Shown: positions 31,711-43,524, counted from the first letter of the stretch. The stretch is DNA of 64,000 nt from an uncultured Mucilaginibacter sp. (GCA_903864275.1 CAIPFE010000019.1:1-64000), one strand, 5' to 3'. Program-made: numbers and translations. The notes: generated by a model not told the origin, from the sequence alone.

Positions 31711-33837
31711 ATTATAAAACGCCCACGATACCCCTATCTTCAAAATGTGGTCCATTTGGGGGTACCGGTTTACGGTATAAAAGCCGGGGCTTAATAATCC
31801 TTGGTTGGCGTAATCATACATTATGAAAAAGTTGGTATGCTGCAGGGTGGCTTTAAAAAATACCGTTGCGATGGGATACGATGAAAAGGTAACATTTGAG
31901 CCGTTATAAAACTGGCCCAGGCCCACCGCGTATGATGGCGCTACGTATTCCGAATTATAACGTACGCTCAATCCTATATTTGAGTATAATACATTAAATA
32001 AAAGCGTTTTGTAGTATAGCCGCGCGTAATTATAAAACTGGGGCGTACGCAGCGTCGACTGGTAATCTGTTTTTTGATACACTAAATAATCGTCAAAATG
32101 CCACCTGCGCCAGGCAATACTCTTACCAAGGCTTACTTTAAGTAAATTTATATCAGCCGTTTCCTGCTTCGGACTGGCATCGATACCCCCCGGTTGTGCG
32201 GCAAAATATAAATAATCACCAATCAAGAAGTATTCAACTTTTAAATCAATTTGGAGGGGATTATTTACATAATTAAATGATATGCTATTGGTTTTTTGTT
32301 TGTTAAACTTATCATGAAAAATAAAGTGGTCTGATATCCAATCGGTGTAAACCAACGGCGGGGTACTGCTTTGAGAGTAACCTTCGAATATTATCCTGCC
32401 GGTTTTCTCGCTTGCCGAAAGGGTTACTTTCGCATCATACAAAAAATCGCCCGCATCCCGGCCCTGGGCAATTTGCTGCAGGTCGCCGTCGATGCCAATC
32501 TTATCACTGAAACGGTAACTCAGCTTGGCTTTGAGTGTAATGTCCTGGAACGAGGCACTTTGTACTTTTGTAGGCAGGTTAACTTTATTGCCATACTGGT
32601 TTAAAGTAGTATCGCTTACATATTGGGTATAACGGTAATAGTCCTGCGTAAGCCCAACATCGAGTTTCATTTCGTTTTTAACAAACTTCACCGCCTTGCT
32701 TCGGAGATAGAAGCTATAGGAAAAATCATTTTGCAAGTGTGTGACCGTGAGCGAATCGCGCGCATAGTTTGAGGCAAAATAGTAGTCGGGAAAGACATCA
32801 TACAGATCGGCGTCGTTTTGTTTAAAATTGTACTTCCGGGTATTATAGTTAAGTGTATACGACACGCGTTGCGTAGGTAAAATATTCGTAGTATTACCCG
32901 TTCCTTTTTTAAGACTGTCGATATGTCCGATATAATAAAATTGTTTTAAATACAGCCCGCTGCTTTTCCAGTTCTCATAAGTGGCCGGCAAGCGTACCTG
33001 CTCGCCAGTTTTATCAATTGAACCGGTTTTATAAATGGAGTCGTTGAGTATGGAACCTGTTTGGGGCGCTTTTAAATTGTTGTATATCAGGTTGCCCAGA
33101 AGGTTGTACCTTTTGTTTTTCGACTCGTACCATGCAAAACCTGCTAAATTTACGTCGCTTACATTTTGCAGCAATAAGCCGTTATTGCTGTAAAAGCCCT
33201 GCGAGCCTATAAAATTTATGTTAAAACCCACGTTAAACCTTGGGTTTACATTTTGTGTATGCAGCACTTTAAATATCTGCTCCTTAAGGCCGCCGGTTAC
33301 CAGGTAAAGCTGGGTATACGGCACCCGCGCCCTGTAATAGTTTATGTCCTGCGGATTTAACATATAAGCATCAAGCGTATGCAGGCCCGCATCAAACCCA
33401 ATAATGTGCGACTGCTCGTACAGCAGGCTCCTTTCATCCGTTCCGGTATTGCCTAAAAATATTTTAGGGCTGCGGGGCTGGCTTAACGGGTTGTAGTTTT
33501 CGAAATTATACAGCCCCGTATCCAACGGCAATAACTGTGTGCTGTCTTTTAGCAGCCTTTCATTGGTAACCCTGATAAATTTCGAGCTGAAAACAACAGT
33601 ATCTTTTTTTCTGTCTAATTTTTTCCGGAGCGAATCTAATTGCTGGTCGGCAGTATAGACTTTAGCTGTAGCTGTGTCGCGCGGGTCACGCCCGTCACGC
33701 CCGTCTCTCCGCTGCTGTCCCGGGTAACCGGGATTATTATTGGGATAATTAGGATTACCCTGCGATTGTGCCAACGCAGTTTGCCCAAACGCGCAAATCA
33801 ACAATAATATAAAATATTTTAACTTATCAGGCATCAA
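31708..33837 (-). CDS. Putative porin (Porin_10 family)
   Basis: The 709-residue protein has a signal peptide (ILLLICAFGQTALAQ) and a proline/arginine/glycine-rich N-terminal tail (NPNYPNNNPGYPGQQRRD). A long beta-barrel-like region rich in aromatic residues follows, ending in GVSWAFYN, a typical outer-membrane C-terminus. This fits the Bacteroidota putative porin family. Its ATG overlaps the stop of the nucleoside phosphorylase by 4 bases, so the two are probably coupled. No substrate is known. Confidence 0.86.
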   Translation of the reverse strand: MMPDKLKYFILLLICAFGQTALAQSQGNPNYPNNNPGYPGQQRRDGRDGRDPRDTATAKVYTADQQLDSLRKKLDRKKDTVVFSSKFIRVTNERLLKDSTQLLPLDTGLYNFENYNPLSQPRSPKIFLGNTGTDERSLLYEQSHIIGFDAGLHTLDAYMLNPQDINYYRARVPYTQLYLVTGGLKEQIFKVLHTQNVNPRFNVGFNINFIGSQGFYSNNGLLLQNVSDVNLAGFAWYESKNKRYNLLGNLIYNNLKAPQTGSILNDSIYKTGSIDKTGEQVRLPATYENWKSSGLYLKQFYYIGHIDSLKKGTGNTTNILPTQRVSYTLNYNTRKYNFKQNDADLYDVFPDYYFASNYARDSLTVTHLQNDFSYSFYLRSKAVKFVKNEMKLDVGLTQDYYRYTQYVSDTTLNQYGNKVNLPTKVQSASFQDITLKAKLSYRFSDKIGIDGDLQQIAQGRDAGDFLYDAKVTLSASEKTGRIIFEGYSQSSTPPLVYTDWISDHFIFHDKFNKQKTNSISFNYVNNPLQIDLKVEYFLIGDYLYFAAQPGGIDASPKQETADINLLKVSLGKSIAWRRWHFDDYLVYQKTDYQSTLRTPQFYNYARLYYKTLLFNVLYSNIGLSVRYNSEYVAPSYAVGLGQFYNGSNVTFSSYPIATVFFKATLQHTNFFIMYDYANQGLLSPGFYTVNRYPQMDHILKIGVSWAFYN

Positions 33838-34649
33838 AAACCGGCTATCAATTCTTTTAGTATCAGGGTCATTTTAGGTTCTGCTTCATAGGCTACTGCC
33901 AGTATCTCCTCAACCGATACCGGATTCAATATTTCCGGGAAGCCTTCGTCAGTAAGTACCGATATAGCAAACACAGGCAAACCCATGTGGTTGGCCACTA
34001 TTACTTCAGGTACTGTACTCATTCCCACGGCGTCGCCTCCAATAATCCGCAAATATTTGTACTCGGCCTTTGTTTCGAGGTTGGGGCCGGTTACAGCAAC
34101 ATAAACTCCCTTATGGCATATTATATTGTTTGCTTTAGCTATATCTAATGCTTCATCTATCAGCTCGCGTTTATAAGGCTGGCTCATATCCGGGAAACGG
34201 GGGCCGAGCTCAGTTTCGTTACGTCCGACGAGGGGATTATGATGCTGTAAATTGATATGGTCTGCAATTACCATCAGGTCGCCCTTCTTAAAATCCGGAT
34301 TCAATGATCCGCTGGCATTGGATACAAACAGGGTTTTTATGCCCAGCATTTTCATTACCCTTACCGGGAAAGTGATCTGCTGCATCGTATAACCCTCGTA
34401 ATAATGCAAACGGCCCTGCATGGCAACAACCTTTACACCGTTAAGTTTGCCAAAGATCAATTTACCCGAATGAAACTCCAGCGTCGAGATCGGGAAATCG
34501 GGGATATTGGCATACATCAGCTGTTTTTCAACTTCAATTTCATTCACTAGGCCGCCAAGGCCCGTGCCTAAAATAATCCCGACTGCGGGCTCAAAACCCC
34601 CGATCCGGTTTTTAATATATTCAGTGGTATGCTGTATGCTCTCTAACAT
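33834..34649 (-). CDS. punA: Purine-nucleoside phosphorylase
   Basis: The 271-residue enzyme cleaves inosine and guanosine with phosphate in purine salvage. Motifs are GTGLGGLVNE, GRLHYYEGY, SNASGSLN, VTGPNLETKAEY and VGMSTVPEVIVA, all typical of the trimeric type. I start at ATG 34649 (MLESIQHTTEY). The longer frame from TTG 34655 is less likely. It overlaps the end of lpxK by about 29 bases and the start of the porin gene by 4. Confidence 0.94.
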   Translation of the reverse strand: MLESIQHTTEYIKNRIGGFEPAVGIILGTGLGGLVNEIEVEKQLMYANIPDFPISTLEFHSGKLIFGKLNGVKVVAMQGRLHYYEGYTMQQITFPVRVMKMLGIKTLFVSNASGSLNPDFKKGDLMVIADHINLQHHNPLVGRNETELGPRFPDMSQPYKRELIDEALDIAKANNIICHKGVYVAVTGPNLETKAEYKYLRIIGGDAVGMSTVPEVIVANHMGLPVFAISVLTDEGFPEILNPVSVEEILAVAYEAEPKMTLILKELIAGF

Positions 34650-35685
34650 AATCAATAATTAGCTGGTCAAAACGCTTCCCGCCGCCATTTAAAAATTCAA
34701 CCCTGATGGGTATCACAAAAACAGGCAAGTGTTCCTTAGCAGGCAAGGCCGTTTTAAACCACGAACCTTCTAAACGCTGCACATCTTTTTCTGTTGTGAT
34801 GACTATTTTTTTTTGCGACGTACATTCGTTGAACTCTGCGGCAAGTTTAGTGATATTTTTTAAGGTAAAGGTGTGGTGATCGGGATAATTATGGTGAATG
34901 ATTTGGGATATAAAGCCTTTTAAATATTGAACCAGCGGCTGGGCATTGGCAATGCCTGTTAGTAAAAAAACAGTAGTATCCTTATCAATTGTCATGTTTG
35001 CAGGGCGGCCCTCCAAATCTTGTAAAGGCTGGTAGTTTATTGCCGTAAAAAACAAATGCTGATAAGGCAATGGTTCAATTTTTTGCGCCAATGCAGCCTG
35101 TCCGTCAGTAGTAAGTTGTTCAGGGCATTTGGTTACGACGATGATCTGCGCCCGCCACCGCCCGTTGAAGGGCTCGCGCATATTGCCGGCAGGCAGTAAT
35201 AAATGTGGTTCGTTTAAACGGTTATGATCAAACAATAAAATGCTCAATCCAGGTTCAACCGCGCGGTGCTGGTAGGCATCGTCCATCAGGATGACGTCGT
35301 GATCAGGCAGCAGCTTTCTTAATCCTTCCACCCTTTTTTCGCAAACAGCAACAGTGATGTCCGGGAATTTATGTTTGAATTGGGCGGGTTCGTCGCCTAT
35401 TTGAGTGGCAGTAGTAGTAGCAGTAGCACTAAGGAACCCGGTAGTTACGCGCCCGTAACCGCGGCTAAGGGTTGCAAGTTTATAACCATTTTTTAGTAAA
35501 TGGATCAGGTACTCCGTCATCGGGCTTTTACCTGCACCGCCAACATCAAGATTACCCACGGATATAACAGGCTTGTTAAACTTATAGCTTTTAAATAGGC
35601 CCGAATCATAGCACCAGTTACGGATGATGACAACCAGGCCATAGATCAACGAAAACGGGAATAAAAGCCAGCGCAGGTATTTCAT
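34621..35685 (-). CDS. lpxK: Tetraacyldisaccharide 4'-kinase
   Basis: The 354-residue lipid A enzyme phosphorylates the 4' position of the disaccharide precursor at the inner membrane. A short N-terminal hydrophobic segment precedes Walker A GNLDVGGAGKSPMTEYLI. The downstream motif DDAYQHR and C-terminal KDVQRL are typical. Its end overlaps the PNP gene by about 29 bases, with tight operon packing lpxK-punA-porin. Confidence 0.95.
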   Translation of the reverse strand: MKYLRWLLFPFSLIYGLVVIIRNWCYDSGLFKSYKFNKPVISVGNLDVGGAGKSPMTEYLIHLLKNGYKLATLSRGYGRVTTGFLSATATTTATQIGDEPAQFKHKFPDITVAVCEKRVEGLRKLLPDHDVILMDDAYQHRAVEPGLSILLFDHNRLNEPHLLLPAGNMREPFNGRWRAQIIVVTKCPEQLTTDGQAALAQKIEPLPYQHLFFTAINYQPLQDLEGRPANMTIDKDTTVFLLTGIANAQPLVQYLKGFISQIIHHNYPDHHTFTLKNITKLAAEFNECTSQKKIVITTEKDVQRLEGSWFKTALPAKEHLPVFVIPIRVEFLNGGGKRFDQLIIDYVREHTAYH

Positions 35686-35795
35686 ATTTGGGATAAAGAT
35701 AGGAAAAGGGATTAATTGGGGTTTGGGGATTTTACCGACACCGGAATTTATGGGATGTAAGGATAGCCGGGTATTTTTTCCTTCAAAAACTAAGT

Positions 35796-36311
35796 CTATG
35801 CCGATGTCGCACTCGTAATATACTTCGCGCTAACCATCATCAATAGGGAGCGGTCGGCCCTGGCGGCTTCAAAATTTTCTTTTAGTAACAGGCTGATCTT
35901 TTCATCCTTTAATTTAACGGCCGCCATTTGCAGCACCTGGAATGAGGTCATTTCCACGCTTTCGATATTTTGCATATAAAAAAGGATCGACATGTCGCGG
36001 AGCTCCGGATCGGCGCCCTGCTGTTTAACGGCGCTAAAAGCATCTTCGATCAGGCCGGTTAAGCCTCTATTGCTTTCTATCGCTACCCCGGCATCTAAGA
36101 TGGCATATATTTTATGCATCCTCGATATTTGCTTTTTTACCTCTTGGGTAGTCTCAATTATTGCATATTGCAAATCGCTGAAATGGGCCAGGTCGGCAAT
36201 TTCGGGCAGCCGGTTTACCAAATGTAATTTGGCGCAGTAAATACGGTTTAAGTGGGTTATAAAAAACCTTTTTAGTTTATCAGGTCCTAAATTTATGCGC
36301 TTTCCTGTCAT
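35796..36311 (-). CDS. DUF892 (YciF-like ferritin-fold) protein
   Basis: The 171-residue protein is mostly helical and resembles DUF892/YciE-YciF: FITHLNRIYCAKLHLVNRLP at the start, then ETTQEVKKQISRMHKIYA and LKENFEAARADRSLL. The family has a ferritin-like four-helix bundle and is often induced by stress in other bacteria; its chemistry is not settled. It lies 32 bases downstream of a response-regulator gene on the same strand. Confidence 0.85.
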   Translation of the reverse strand: MTGKRINLGPDKLKRFFITHLNRIYCAKLHLVNRLPEIADLAHFSDLQYAIIETTQEVKKQISRMHKIYAILDAGVAIESNRGLTGLIEDAFSAVKQQGADPELRDMSILFYMQNIESVEMTSFQVLQMAAVKLKDEKISLLLKENFEAARADRSLLMMVSAKYITSATSA

Positions 36312-36343
36312 GTTGTTTTTACCTGTTCAGCATCTTATATTTA

Positions 36344-36709
36344 TTATGCAGCTAAAATTTCATTTACTTTGGCTATGATGTGTGCCGCCCTGAAAGGCTT
36401 GCGGATATACCCGTTTGCCCCGCATCTGCGGGTCAGTTCTGCAATGTCATCTTCAGCTGAAAATAATAGTACAGGCAGGTTTTGCGTTTCGGGACTGGAT
36501 TTTATTTGCGCACAAATATCAACCCCATTTTTACCTGACCCTGCTATCCTGATATCGAGGAGCACCAGGTCGGGATGGATTTGGCCCACATTTTCCGCCG
36601 CTTTGCCGTTATCAGATAAAATAACATCATATCCTTCCTGCCTGAATATGATATCTATAATTTCTAAAATGTCGTGGTCGTCGTCAATTACAAGGATCTT
36701 TTTAGGCAT
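36344..36709 (-). CDS. Single-domain response regulator
   Basis: The 121-residue receiver domain has the acidic pair D9/D10 (VIDDDHD), phosphoacceptor D52 (VLLDIRI), S84 (LLFSAED) and K104 (YIRKPFR). There is no output domain. A cognate kinase is not adjacent. It is followed 32 bases later by DUF892, so the two probably form an operon and may share a stress-related role. Confidence 0.92.
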   Translation of the reverse strand: MPKKILVIDDDHDILEIIDIIFRQEGYDVILSDNGKAAENVGQIHPDLVLLDIRIAGSGKNGVDICAQIKSSPETQNLPVLLFSAEDDIAELTRRCGANGYIRKPFRAAHIIAKVNEILAA

Positions 36710-36846
36710 ACCCTGGCATATATTTATAAGAACAATTATTTAATCGGGGGAAAACAAATATACTCTTTTTGTTAAGAAGGAAAAGTTTTAATAATTTTTT
36801 AAGATGTTTATGAACAAGGACCAAGACTCACTATCGGCCGGTAAAA

Positions 36847-36872
36847 TAAAAAAACAGGGCCGTAGTGCCCTG
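36847..36872 (-). terminator. Intrinsic terminator on the minus strand
   Basis: Read on the minus strand, CAGGGC and GCCCTG pair around an ACTACG loop, followed by TTTTTTTATTTT. It is a good intrinsic terminator. The nearest upstream minus gene, the YXWXGXW gene, ends about 275 bases earlier, so either its mRNA has a long 3' end or a small RNA ends here. Confidence 0.7.
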
Positions 36873-37144
36873 CATAGTTTAACTTTCAATTACAGCACTC
36901 AACAATTGGACTATCCTCAAAAGTGCATTTTTTACCTGTTAGCAGATATTCAATCAGTTACTTTCTTATAGTCCCCGGCCCCAGGTTAGCGCATTGGTAA
37001 AGAAACATGCTGCAAATAGTTATTGTAAAAAGTTTAAAGCCTTTGAACGTGTGGTAACGATGCTTTTGTTGTTTCCATCACCGTACAACGATTCGGAAGC
37101 TGATAACCGGCTTCAGGCCAATGCACATCGACTCCCTGGGGGAC
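36873..37144 (-). other. Gene-free stretch upstream of the terminator
   Basis: I found no convincing ORF in this stretch on either strand; the longest minus-strand frame with ATG is about 16 codons. It could be a long 3' untranslated region of the YXWXGXW gene, or a small RNA. No promoter box was identified. Confidence 0.3.
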
Positions 37145-37450
37145 TTACCTCCAAAAACCGCCAACCCAAACGTACCCCCGGTGACGGTGTCGCCAGTGGC
37201 CTGCAACCCATATTGCTCCCGGACGGGGTGGAACTGCCCAATAGGCTTCGTGGTAGGCGTAAGTGCCGCCGCCTGGGGCCCATTCTTCCGCAACCCAAAC
37301 ATGGCGTGGCGATGGACGTACGGGCCTTACTACAACAGGCCCCGGCCGGCCGAGGCGTGCCCTAACTACAATTTCCTGTGCCCGGCTTGTCGTAACCGCA
37401 AACACCGACACTATTGCCAATAACATTGAAATTCTGATGATCTTTTTCAT
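37145..37450 (-). CDS. YXWXGXW repeat-containing exported protein
   Basis: The 101-residue protein has a signal peptide (MLLAIVSVFAVTTSRAQ) and a mature part made of short Trp/Tyr/Gly repeats of the YXWXGXW type (HVWVAEEWAPGG, IWVAGHWRHRHRGYVWVGG). Composition is Arg- and Pro-rich. The repeats suggest a small envelope protein; function is unknown. Several frames on the other strand are shadows of its GC-rich coding pattern. Confidence 0.82.
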   Translation of the reverse strand: MKKIIRISMLLAIVSVFAVTTSRAQEIVVRARLGRPGPVVVRPVRPSPRHVWVAEEWAPGGGTYAYHEAYWAVPPRPGAIWVAGHWRHRHRGYVWVGGFWR

Positions 37451-37598
37451 AGCGATATTTGTTTAATTTTTAGTAAGACAAAACAAAATCGAAAGGGTTT
37501 AAAATAATTTCAGCTTAACATATTGCACCTCAATCGGTCGTTTCCCGATACTGTTGCGGGCACGTGGCTGCTGGTTCGCGGCCTTCATCTAACCCATA

Positions 37599-38429
37599 TT
37601 AATAATTAGCCTTAACGCTAAATCCCAGGCCTGCGCTCTTTTTTACCCATAAGTACTGGCTGGCCTGCCTTATATAGGTGGAACCGAAAAGTACGGCCGC
37701 CACATCAAGCTGCCCGGTATTCATCGGTTTGGATTCTATCCACTCCAGTGCTATTAAAACATCTTTGTTTACGTAAATATTGTAGTTGGCCAGGTCGACC
37801 GTTATTTTGCCTGCCTGCTTGTTTTCTACTTTAAAAATTACATTATCATTCAAAATATTAATACCCGGCTTTCCGTCATTAAATTCATAAATATTTACCC
37901 GGAAAGTAAGGCTCTCAAAGGGATTTTGGATGATAAAAAAACTGAGGCTTTCGATATTGGTATTGGGATGCTTAATGGGTATCCTTACCCCTCCCTGCGA
38001 TCCTAATGAATTTGTGCCAAAGCCCAGGCCAAATAATTTCGAAGTTGTTTCGTAGCCCAATATTTTTACATGCGCATGTTTTGAACTAATAACTACCTGT
38101 TTTAATTCATAAACCGACTTTTTTAACGAAATATTTAAACGAGCTTTTTTATATAGCCTCTCCAGGTCGCCAACCAAAAAAGCTTTGCTTTGATAACTTA
38201 TGCTCGAAAACACCAGGGTATCGTTATCAGTTATTTTTGCATCCAGCGTAATTTCGAATTCGCCGCCGGCATTTGATACGGTGCCATCAGGTTTACTGAT
38301 TATCCCGATACTGACATATGGAACCGGTTTATTAGTTTCAGTATCAACTACAACCCCTTTAAGGACGGTTTGCGAAAAACCCATTGAACTGTTAAAGAAA
38401 ATGAACATGAAAAATAGGCTGCGTTTCAT
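37599..38429 (-). CDS. Exported protein with carboxypeptidase-regulatory-like domain
   Basis: The 276-residue protein has a signal peptide (MFIFFNSSMGFSQ) and an N-terminal CarboxypepD_reg-like beta-sandwich (LKGVVVDTETNKPVPYVSIGI ... SISYQSKAF). A second beta-rich domain follows. This domain architecture is common in Bacteroidota outer-membrane-associated proteins. No ligand can be inferred. It is a single gene with about 260 bases of mainly dialect DNA before ligA. Confidence 0.83.
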   Translation of the reverse strand: MKRSLFFMFIFFNSSMGFSQTVLKGVVVDTETNKPVPYVSIGIISKPDGTVSNAGGEFEITLDAKITDNDTLVFSSISYQSKAFLVGDLERLYKKARLNISLKKSVYELKQVVISSKHAHVKILGYETTSKLFGLGFGTNSLGSQGGVRIPIKHPNTNIESLSFFIIQNPFESLTFRVNIYEFNDGKPGINILNDNVIFKVENKQAGKITVDLANYNIYVNKDVLIALEWIESKPMNTGQLDVAAVLFGSTYIRQASQYLWVKKSAGLGFSVKANY

Positions 38430-38555
38430 AGGCCAGGTTTAGCATTAATTAGAAAAATGATTAAATATTACTTTAAGAGGGGTTAACCCTGTAAAGATGA
38501 GCCATATACTTTAATAGCCCGCGTTAATTAATGTTAAGCATTGTTAATTACTGTT

Positions 38556-38600
38556 AAGTGTCATTAGTCATTAGTCATTTGTTCATTGAGTTTGTTGAAT
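38556..38600. repeat. Single-arm GTCATTAGTCATT tract
   Basis: Words GTCATTAGTCATTAGTCATT occur in the gap before ligA. It is the same vocabulary as the terminator-like element at 4820-4918, but here only one arm is seen. Confidence 0.5.
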
Positions 38601-38670
38601 AAAGATTATTTATTTCTTTCCGACTTACGGACTTTCCGACTAATCTCTATTCTCCAATCACTATTCATAA

Positions 38671-40704
<2,034 letters not shown>

Positions 40705-40723
40705 CGTAGTACGTGGCGTTTGG

Positions 40724-40830
40724 CACAGGACTTCATCCTGTGTTGACATATTAAGCCCTTTTAGAGCTTAAAAATAAAGGTTCATAGCCCTGAAAGGGTT
40801 TAATATGTCTGCGATGGGTGTAGCCCATCG
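40724..40830. repeat. REP-like composite palindromic element
   Basis: Three nested structures occur in order: the hairpin CACAGGA-n5-TCCTGTG (40724-40742); a large imperfect palindrome whose ends are GACATATTAA (40745-40754) and TTAATATGTC (40800-40809), with inner AGCCCTTTTAG/CTGAAAGGGTT; and the hairpin CGATGGG-n5-CCCATCG (40812-40830). The layout is like REP/RAYT-associated elements. No transposase is seen. Confidence 0.7.
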
Positions 40831-40970
40831 AAAGATAAATGGAACAATGCCCAGTTAGTGAAGAAATGTGACCATTAGGCAGTTTAGCCTGCCCTTCTTT
40901 AACAATAATTAACAAACCCACCCGCGTAACTTTAATTAATAAAATTCATCTTAGCATAAACATCCGCTGA

Positions 40971-43424
40971 ATGAAGTCTGCTTTACTTTTCATCCTATCA
41001 TTACTATTTAGTGTTAGCGCCTTTTCACAAGAGGTGAGTATCAGCGGGAAGATCACCGACGAGCAAAATAAACCGGTCCCGTTTGCCAGTGTATACATCA
41101 AAAACACTACCAGGGGCACATCGGCAAATAGCGAGGGGGAATATATCCTGCAATTAAAGCCGGGCGTTTACGAGGTACAATACAAAGCTGTAGGCTACAA
41201 ACAGGAAAGCCGGAAATTAAACATCAGCGCCAGCCAGGTACTAAATATTACTTTAAAAACCGAAACCTATCAATTAAAAGATGTAATTGTCAATGCCGGC
41301 GGTGAAGATCCTGCCTACGCCATCATTCGCAAAGCAATAAAGAAACGCAAGGCGCATCTTAACGAAGTTAATGCCTATACCGTCGAGGTCTACATTAAGG
41401 GAATGCAAAAGTTATTGGCAGCGCCAAAAAAATTCATGGGCTTTGATATACAGAAAGCTGCTCGCGAAAACGGTTTGGACTCGAACCGCCGGGGGATAGT
41501 GTATTTATCAGAATCAGAATCGAAATACAGCTTTCAAAAGCCTAATAATGTGCATGAGGAAATGATCTCGTCAAAAGTTTCGGGGAGCAACCGGGCCTTT
41601 AGCTATAACCGGGCCTCAGATTTGAAAGTTAATTTTTATGAAAATATACAGGACTGGGAGGGACTGAGCAACAGGCCCCTCATATCGCCTATCGCAGATA
41701 ATGCGCTTTTTTATTATCATTATAAATACATCGGCTTTTCGGTTGAGAATGGTGAAACGATTGATAAGATACAGGTGCTGCCAAAACGCGGTTATGACGC
41801 CTGTTTCCAGGGGTATATTTATATCCTTGAGGATAGCTGGCGCATATACGGGCTCGACCTTTTTATCACCAAAAAGCAGAACCTTAATTTTGTAGATACC
41901 CTGCGGGTAAATGAGCAGTTTTTCCCCGTCAGTCAAAAGGCATGGATGCCCTCATCACTCAAGTTTGAATTTACAGGTGGGTTGTTCGGGTTTAAAATTG
42001 GCGGGTATTTTATATCCATTTATAAAGATTACGACCTGGAGCCCATCTTTACAAAGAAAGAATTTACCGAAGTGTTGCGCATTAACAAGGGGATCAACAA
42101 AAAAGATTCCATCTTTTGGGAAAACGAGCGGCCAATCCCCCTTACCGAAGAGGAAAAGACGGATTACCAGAAAAAGGCGGTCCTGGCCAGGAAGCGGGAA
42201 TCAAAACAGTACCTCGACTCGCTTGACAACGTTAATAACAAGTTCAACCTCAACAAATTTGCCTTAACCGGTTATCACCATTCGGACAGGTATAAACACG
42301 AATATTATGACCTGGAACCCCTGCTGGCTTTTCCCGGTTTTAACACGGTGGAAGGATGGAACCTTAATTATGGCGCAAACTATCGTAAACGGGTCGACAG
42401 TGTAAATAATCGTTACCTGTCACTTGGGGCAAACGCAGGATACGGATTTTCGGACCATAAATTTAAAGCAACAGTAAACGGCGCTGTACCTATAGGGTCT
42501 TTTACGCTTGGCTTTAATGGCGGGTCGGACATTGTAGACCTCAATAATACCGAACCGATTTCACCATTTATAAACTCGCTTTATAGCTTATTTGAAAAGC
42601 AGAATTATGAAAAACTTTATCAAAAACAATACCTGTTACTCACTTTGCACAAACGAATAGCCGGTGGCTGGCTGGCGACGGCGGGGGCGGAATATGCCGA
42701 CCGGAAATGGCTGCCAAATACGTCAGCTTATAGTTTTTTTAATCCTGGTAACAAGACTTATACATCAAATAACCCATTATTGCCTTTGCAGGATGCTCCA
42801 TTATTCCTGGAAAACCAATCGTTTAAGCTTACTTTACGCACCACGTATGATTTCAGCGACAAATACGAAACCTATCCTAATGGCAGGCGGTATTTACCAT
42901 CTCCTTATCCAACAATTGGGTTTAGCTATATTAAAGGAATAAAAAATATTTTGGGCTCCGATGTGGATTACGACCTGGTATCGGCAGATATATCAAAATC
43001 CGACATCAGGGCGGGCGTATTGGGGAGCACCTCGTTCTATATCGGCGCGGGGAAATTTCTTAACAACAGCAGTCTTTTTTACCCTGATTATAAGCAATTT
43101 GCCGGTAACCAGGTTTTGTTTTACAAGAGCGGTATTGATAGTTTTTTATTGCTGAACTACTATAACTTCAGCACGTATACCCAATATGTTGAAGCGCACC
43201 TGGAGCAGAATTTCTCCGGCTTTATTCTGAATAAGATACCTTTAATAAGAAAATTAAAACTACAGGAGATTGTAGACGTCAATTACCTATCTACCCCAAC
43301 CATAAAAAATTACACCGAATTAGGTGCAGGTATCCAATACCTTAACTTCAGACTGATGTATGGCAGGTCGTTTAACAGCGGCAGCAATACAAACTCGGCG
43401 ATAAGGCTGGGGGTGAGTTTTTAG
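40971..43424 (+). CDS. DUF5686 family protein with carboxypeptidase-like regulatory domain
   Basis: The 817-residue protein has a signal peptide (LLFSVSAFSQ), then a CarboxypepD_reg_2 domain (ISGKITDEQNKPVPFASVYI), then a long DUF5686 region predicted as an outer-membrane beta-barrel rich in aromatic residues. It ends SAIRLGVSF, a plausible barrel terminus. The family is common in Bacteroidota; function is unknown. Stop TAG begins a dialect repeat. Confidence 0.88.
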   Translation: MKSALLFILSLLFSVSAFSQEVSISGKITDEQNKPVPFASVYIKNTTRGTSANSEGEYILQLKPGVYEVQYKAVGYKQESRKLNISASQVLNITLKTETYQLKDVIVNAGGEDPAYAIIRKAIKKRKAHLNEVNAYTVEVYIKGMQKLLAAPKKFMGFDIQKAARENGLDSNRRGIVYLSESESKYSFQKPNNVHEEMISSKVSGSNRAFSYNRASDLKVNFYENIQDWEGLSNRPLISPIADNALFYYHYKYIGFSVENGETIDKIQVLPKRGYDACFQGYIYILEDSWRIYGLDLFITKKQNLNFVDTLRVNEQFFPVSQKAWMPSSLKFEFTGGLFGFKIGGYFISIYKDYDLEPIFTKKEFTEVLRINKGINKKDSIFWENERPIPLTEEEKTDYQKKAVLARKRESKQYLDSLDNVNNKFNLNKFALTGYHHSDRYKHEYYDLEPLLAFPGFNTVEGWNLNYGANYRKRVDSVNNRYLSLGANAGYGFSDHKFKATVNGAVPIGSFTLGFNGGSDIVDLNNTEPISPFINSLYSLFEKQNYEKLYQKQYLLLTLHKRIAGGWLATAGAEYADRKWLPNTSAYSFFNPGNKTYTSNNPLLPLQDAPLFLENQSFKLTLRTTYDFSDKYETYPNGRRYLPSPYPTIGFSYIKGIKNILGSDVDYDLVSADISKSDIRAGVLGSTSFYIGAGKFLNNSSLFYPDYKQFAGNQVLFYKSGIDSFLLLNYYNFSTYTQYVEAHLEQNFSGFILNKIPLIRKLKLQEIVDVNYLSTPTIKNYTELGAGIQYLNFRLMYGRSFNSGSNTNSAIRLGVSF

Positions 43425-43503
43425 TTGATAGTCAATGGTCGATACATGGACCATAGATGAACTACAGCCTTCTGCCATGGACTATGAACCATTGACTATG
43501 GAC
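43422..43503. repeat. ACCATAGATGAAC-dialect repeat before dapA
   Basis: The left arm TAGTTGATAGTCAATGGTCG, beginning with the DUF5686 stop, pairs with right-arm words CCATGGACTATGAACCATTG. dapA begins about 45 bases later. Confidence 0.6.
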
Positions 43504-43524
43504 AAAAAAACCATGAACAATTCC

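Noticed and set aside
37121-37423. Plus-strand ORFs over the YXWXGXW gene
   Set aside because: They lack a signal peptide and family features; the minus frame has both.
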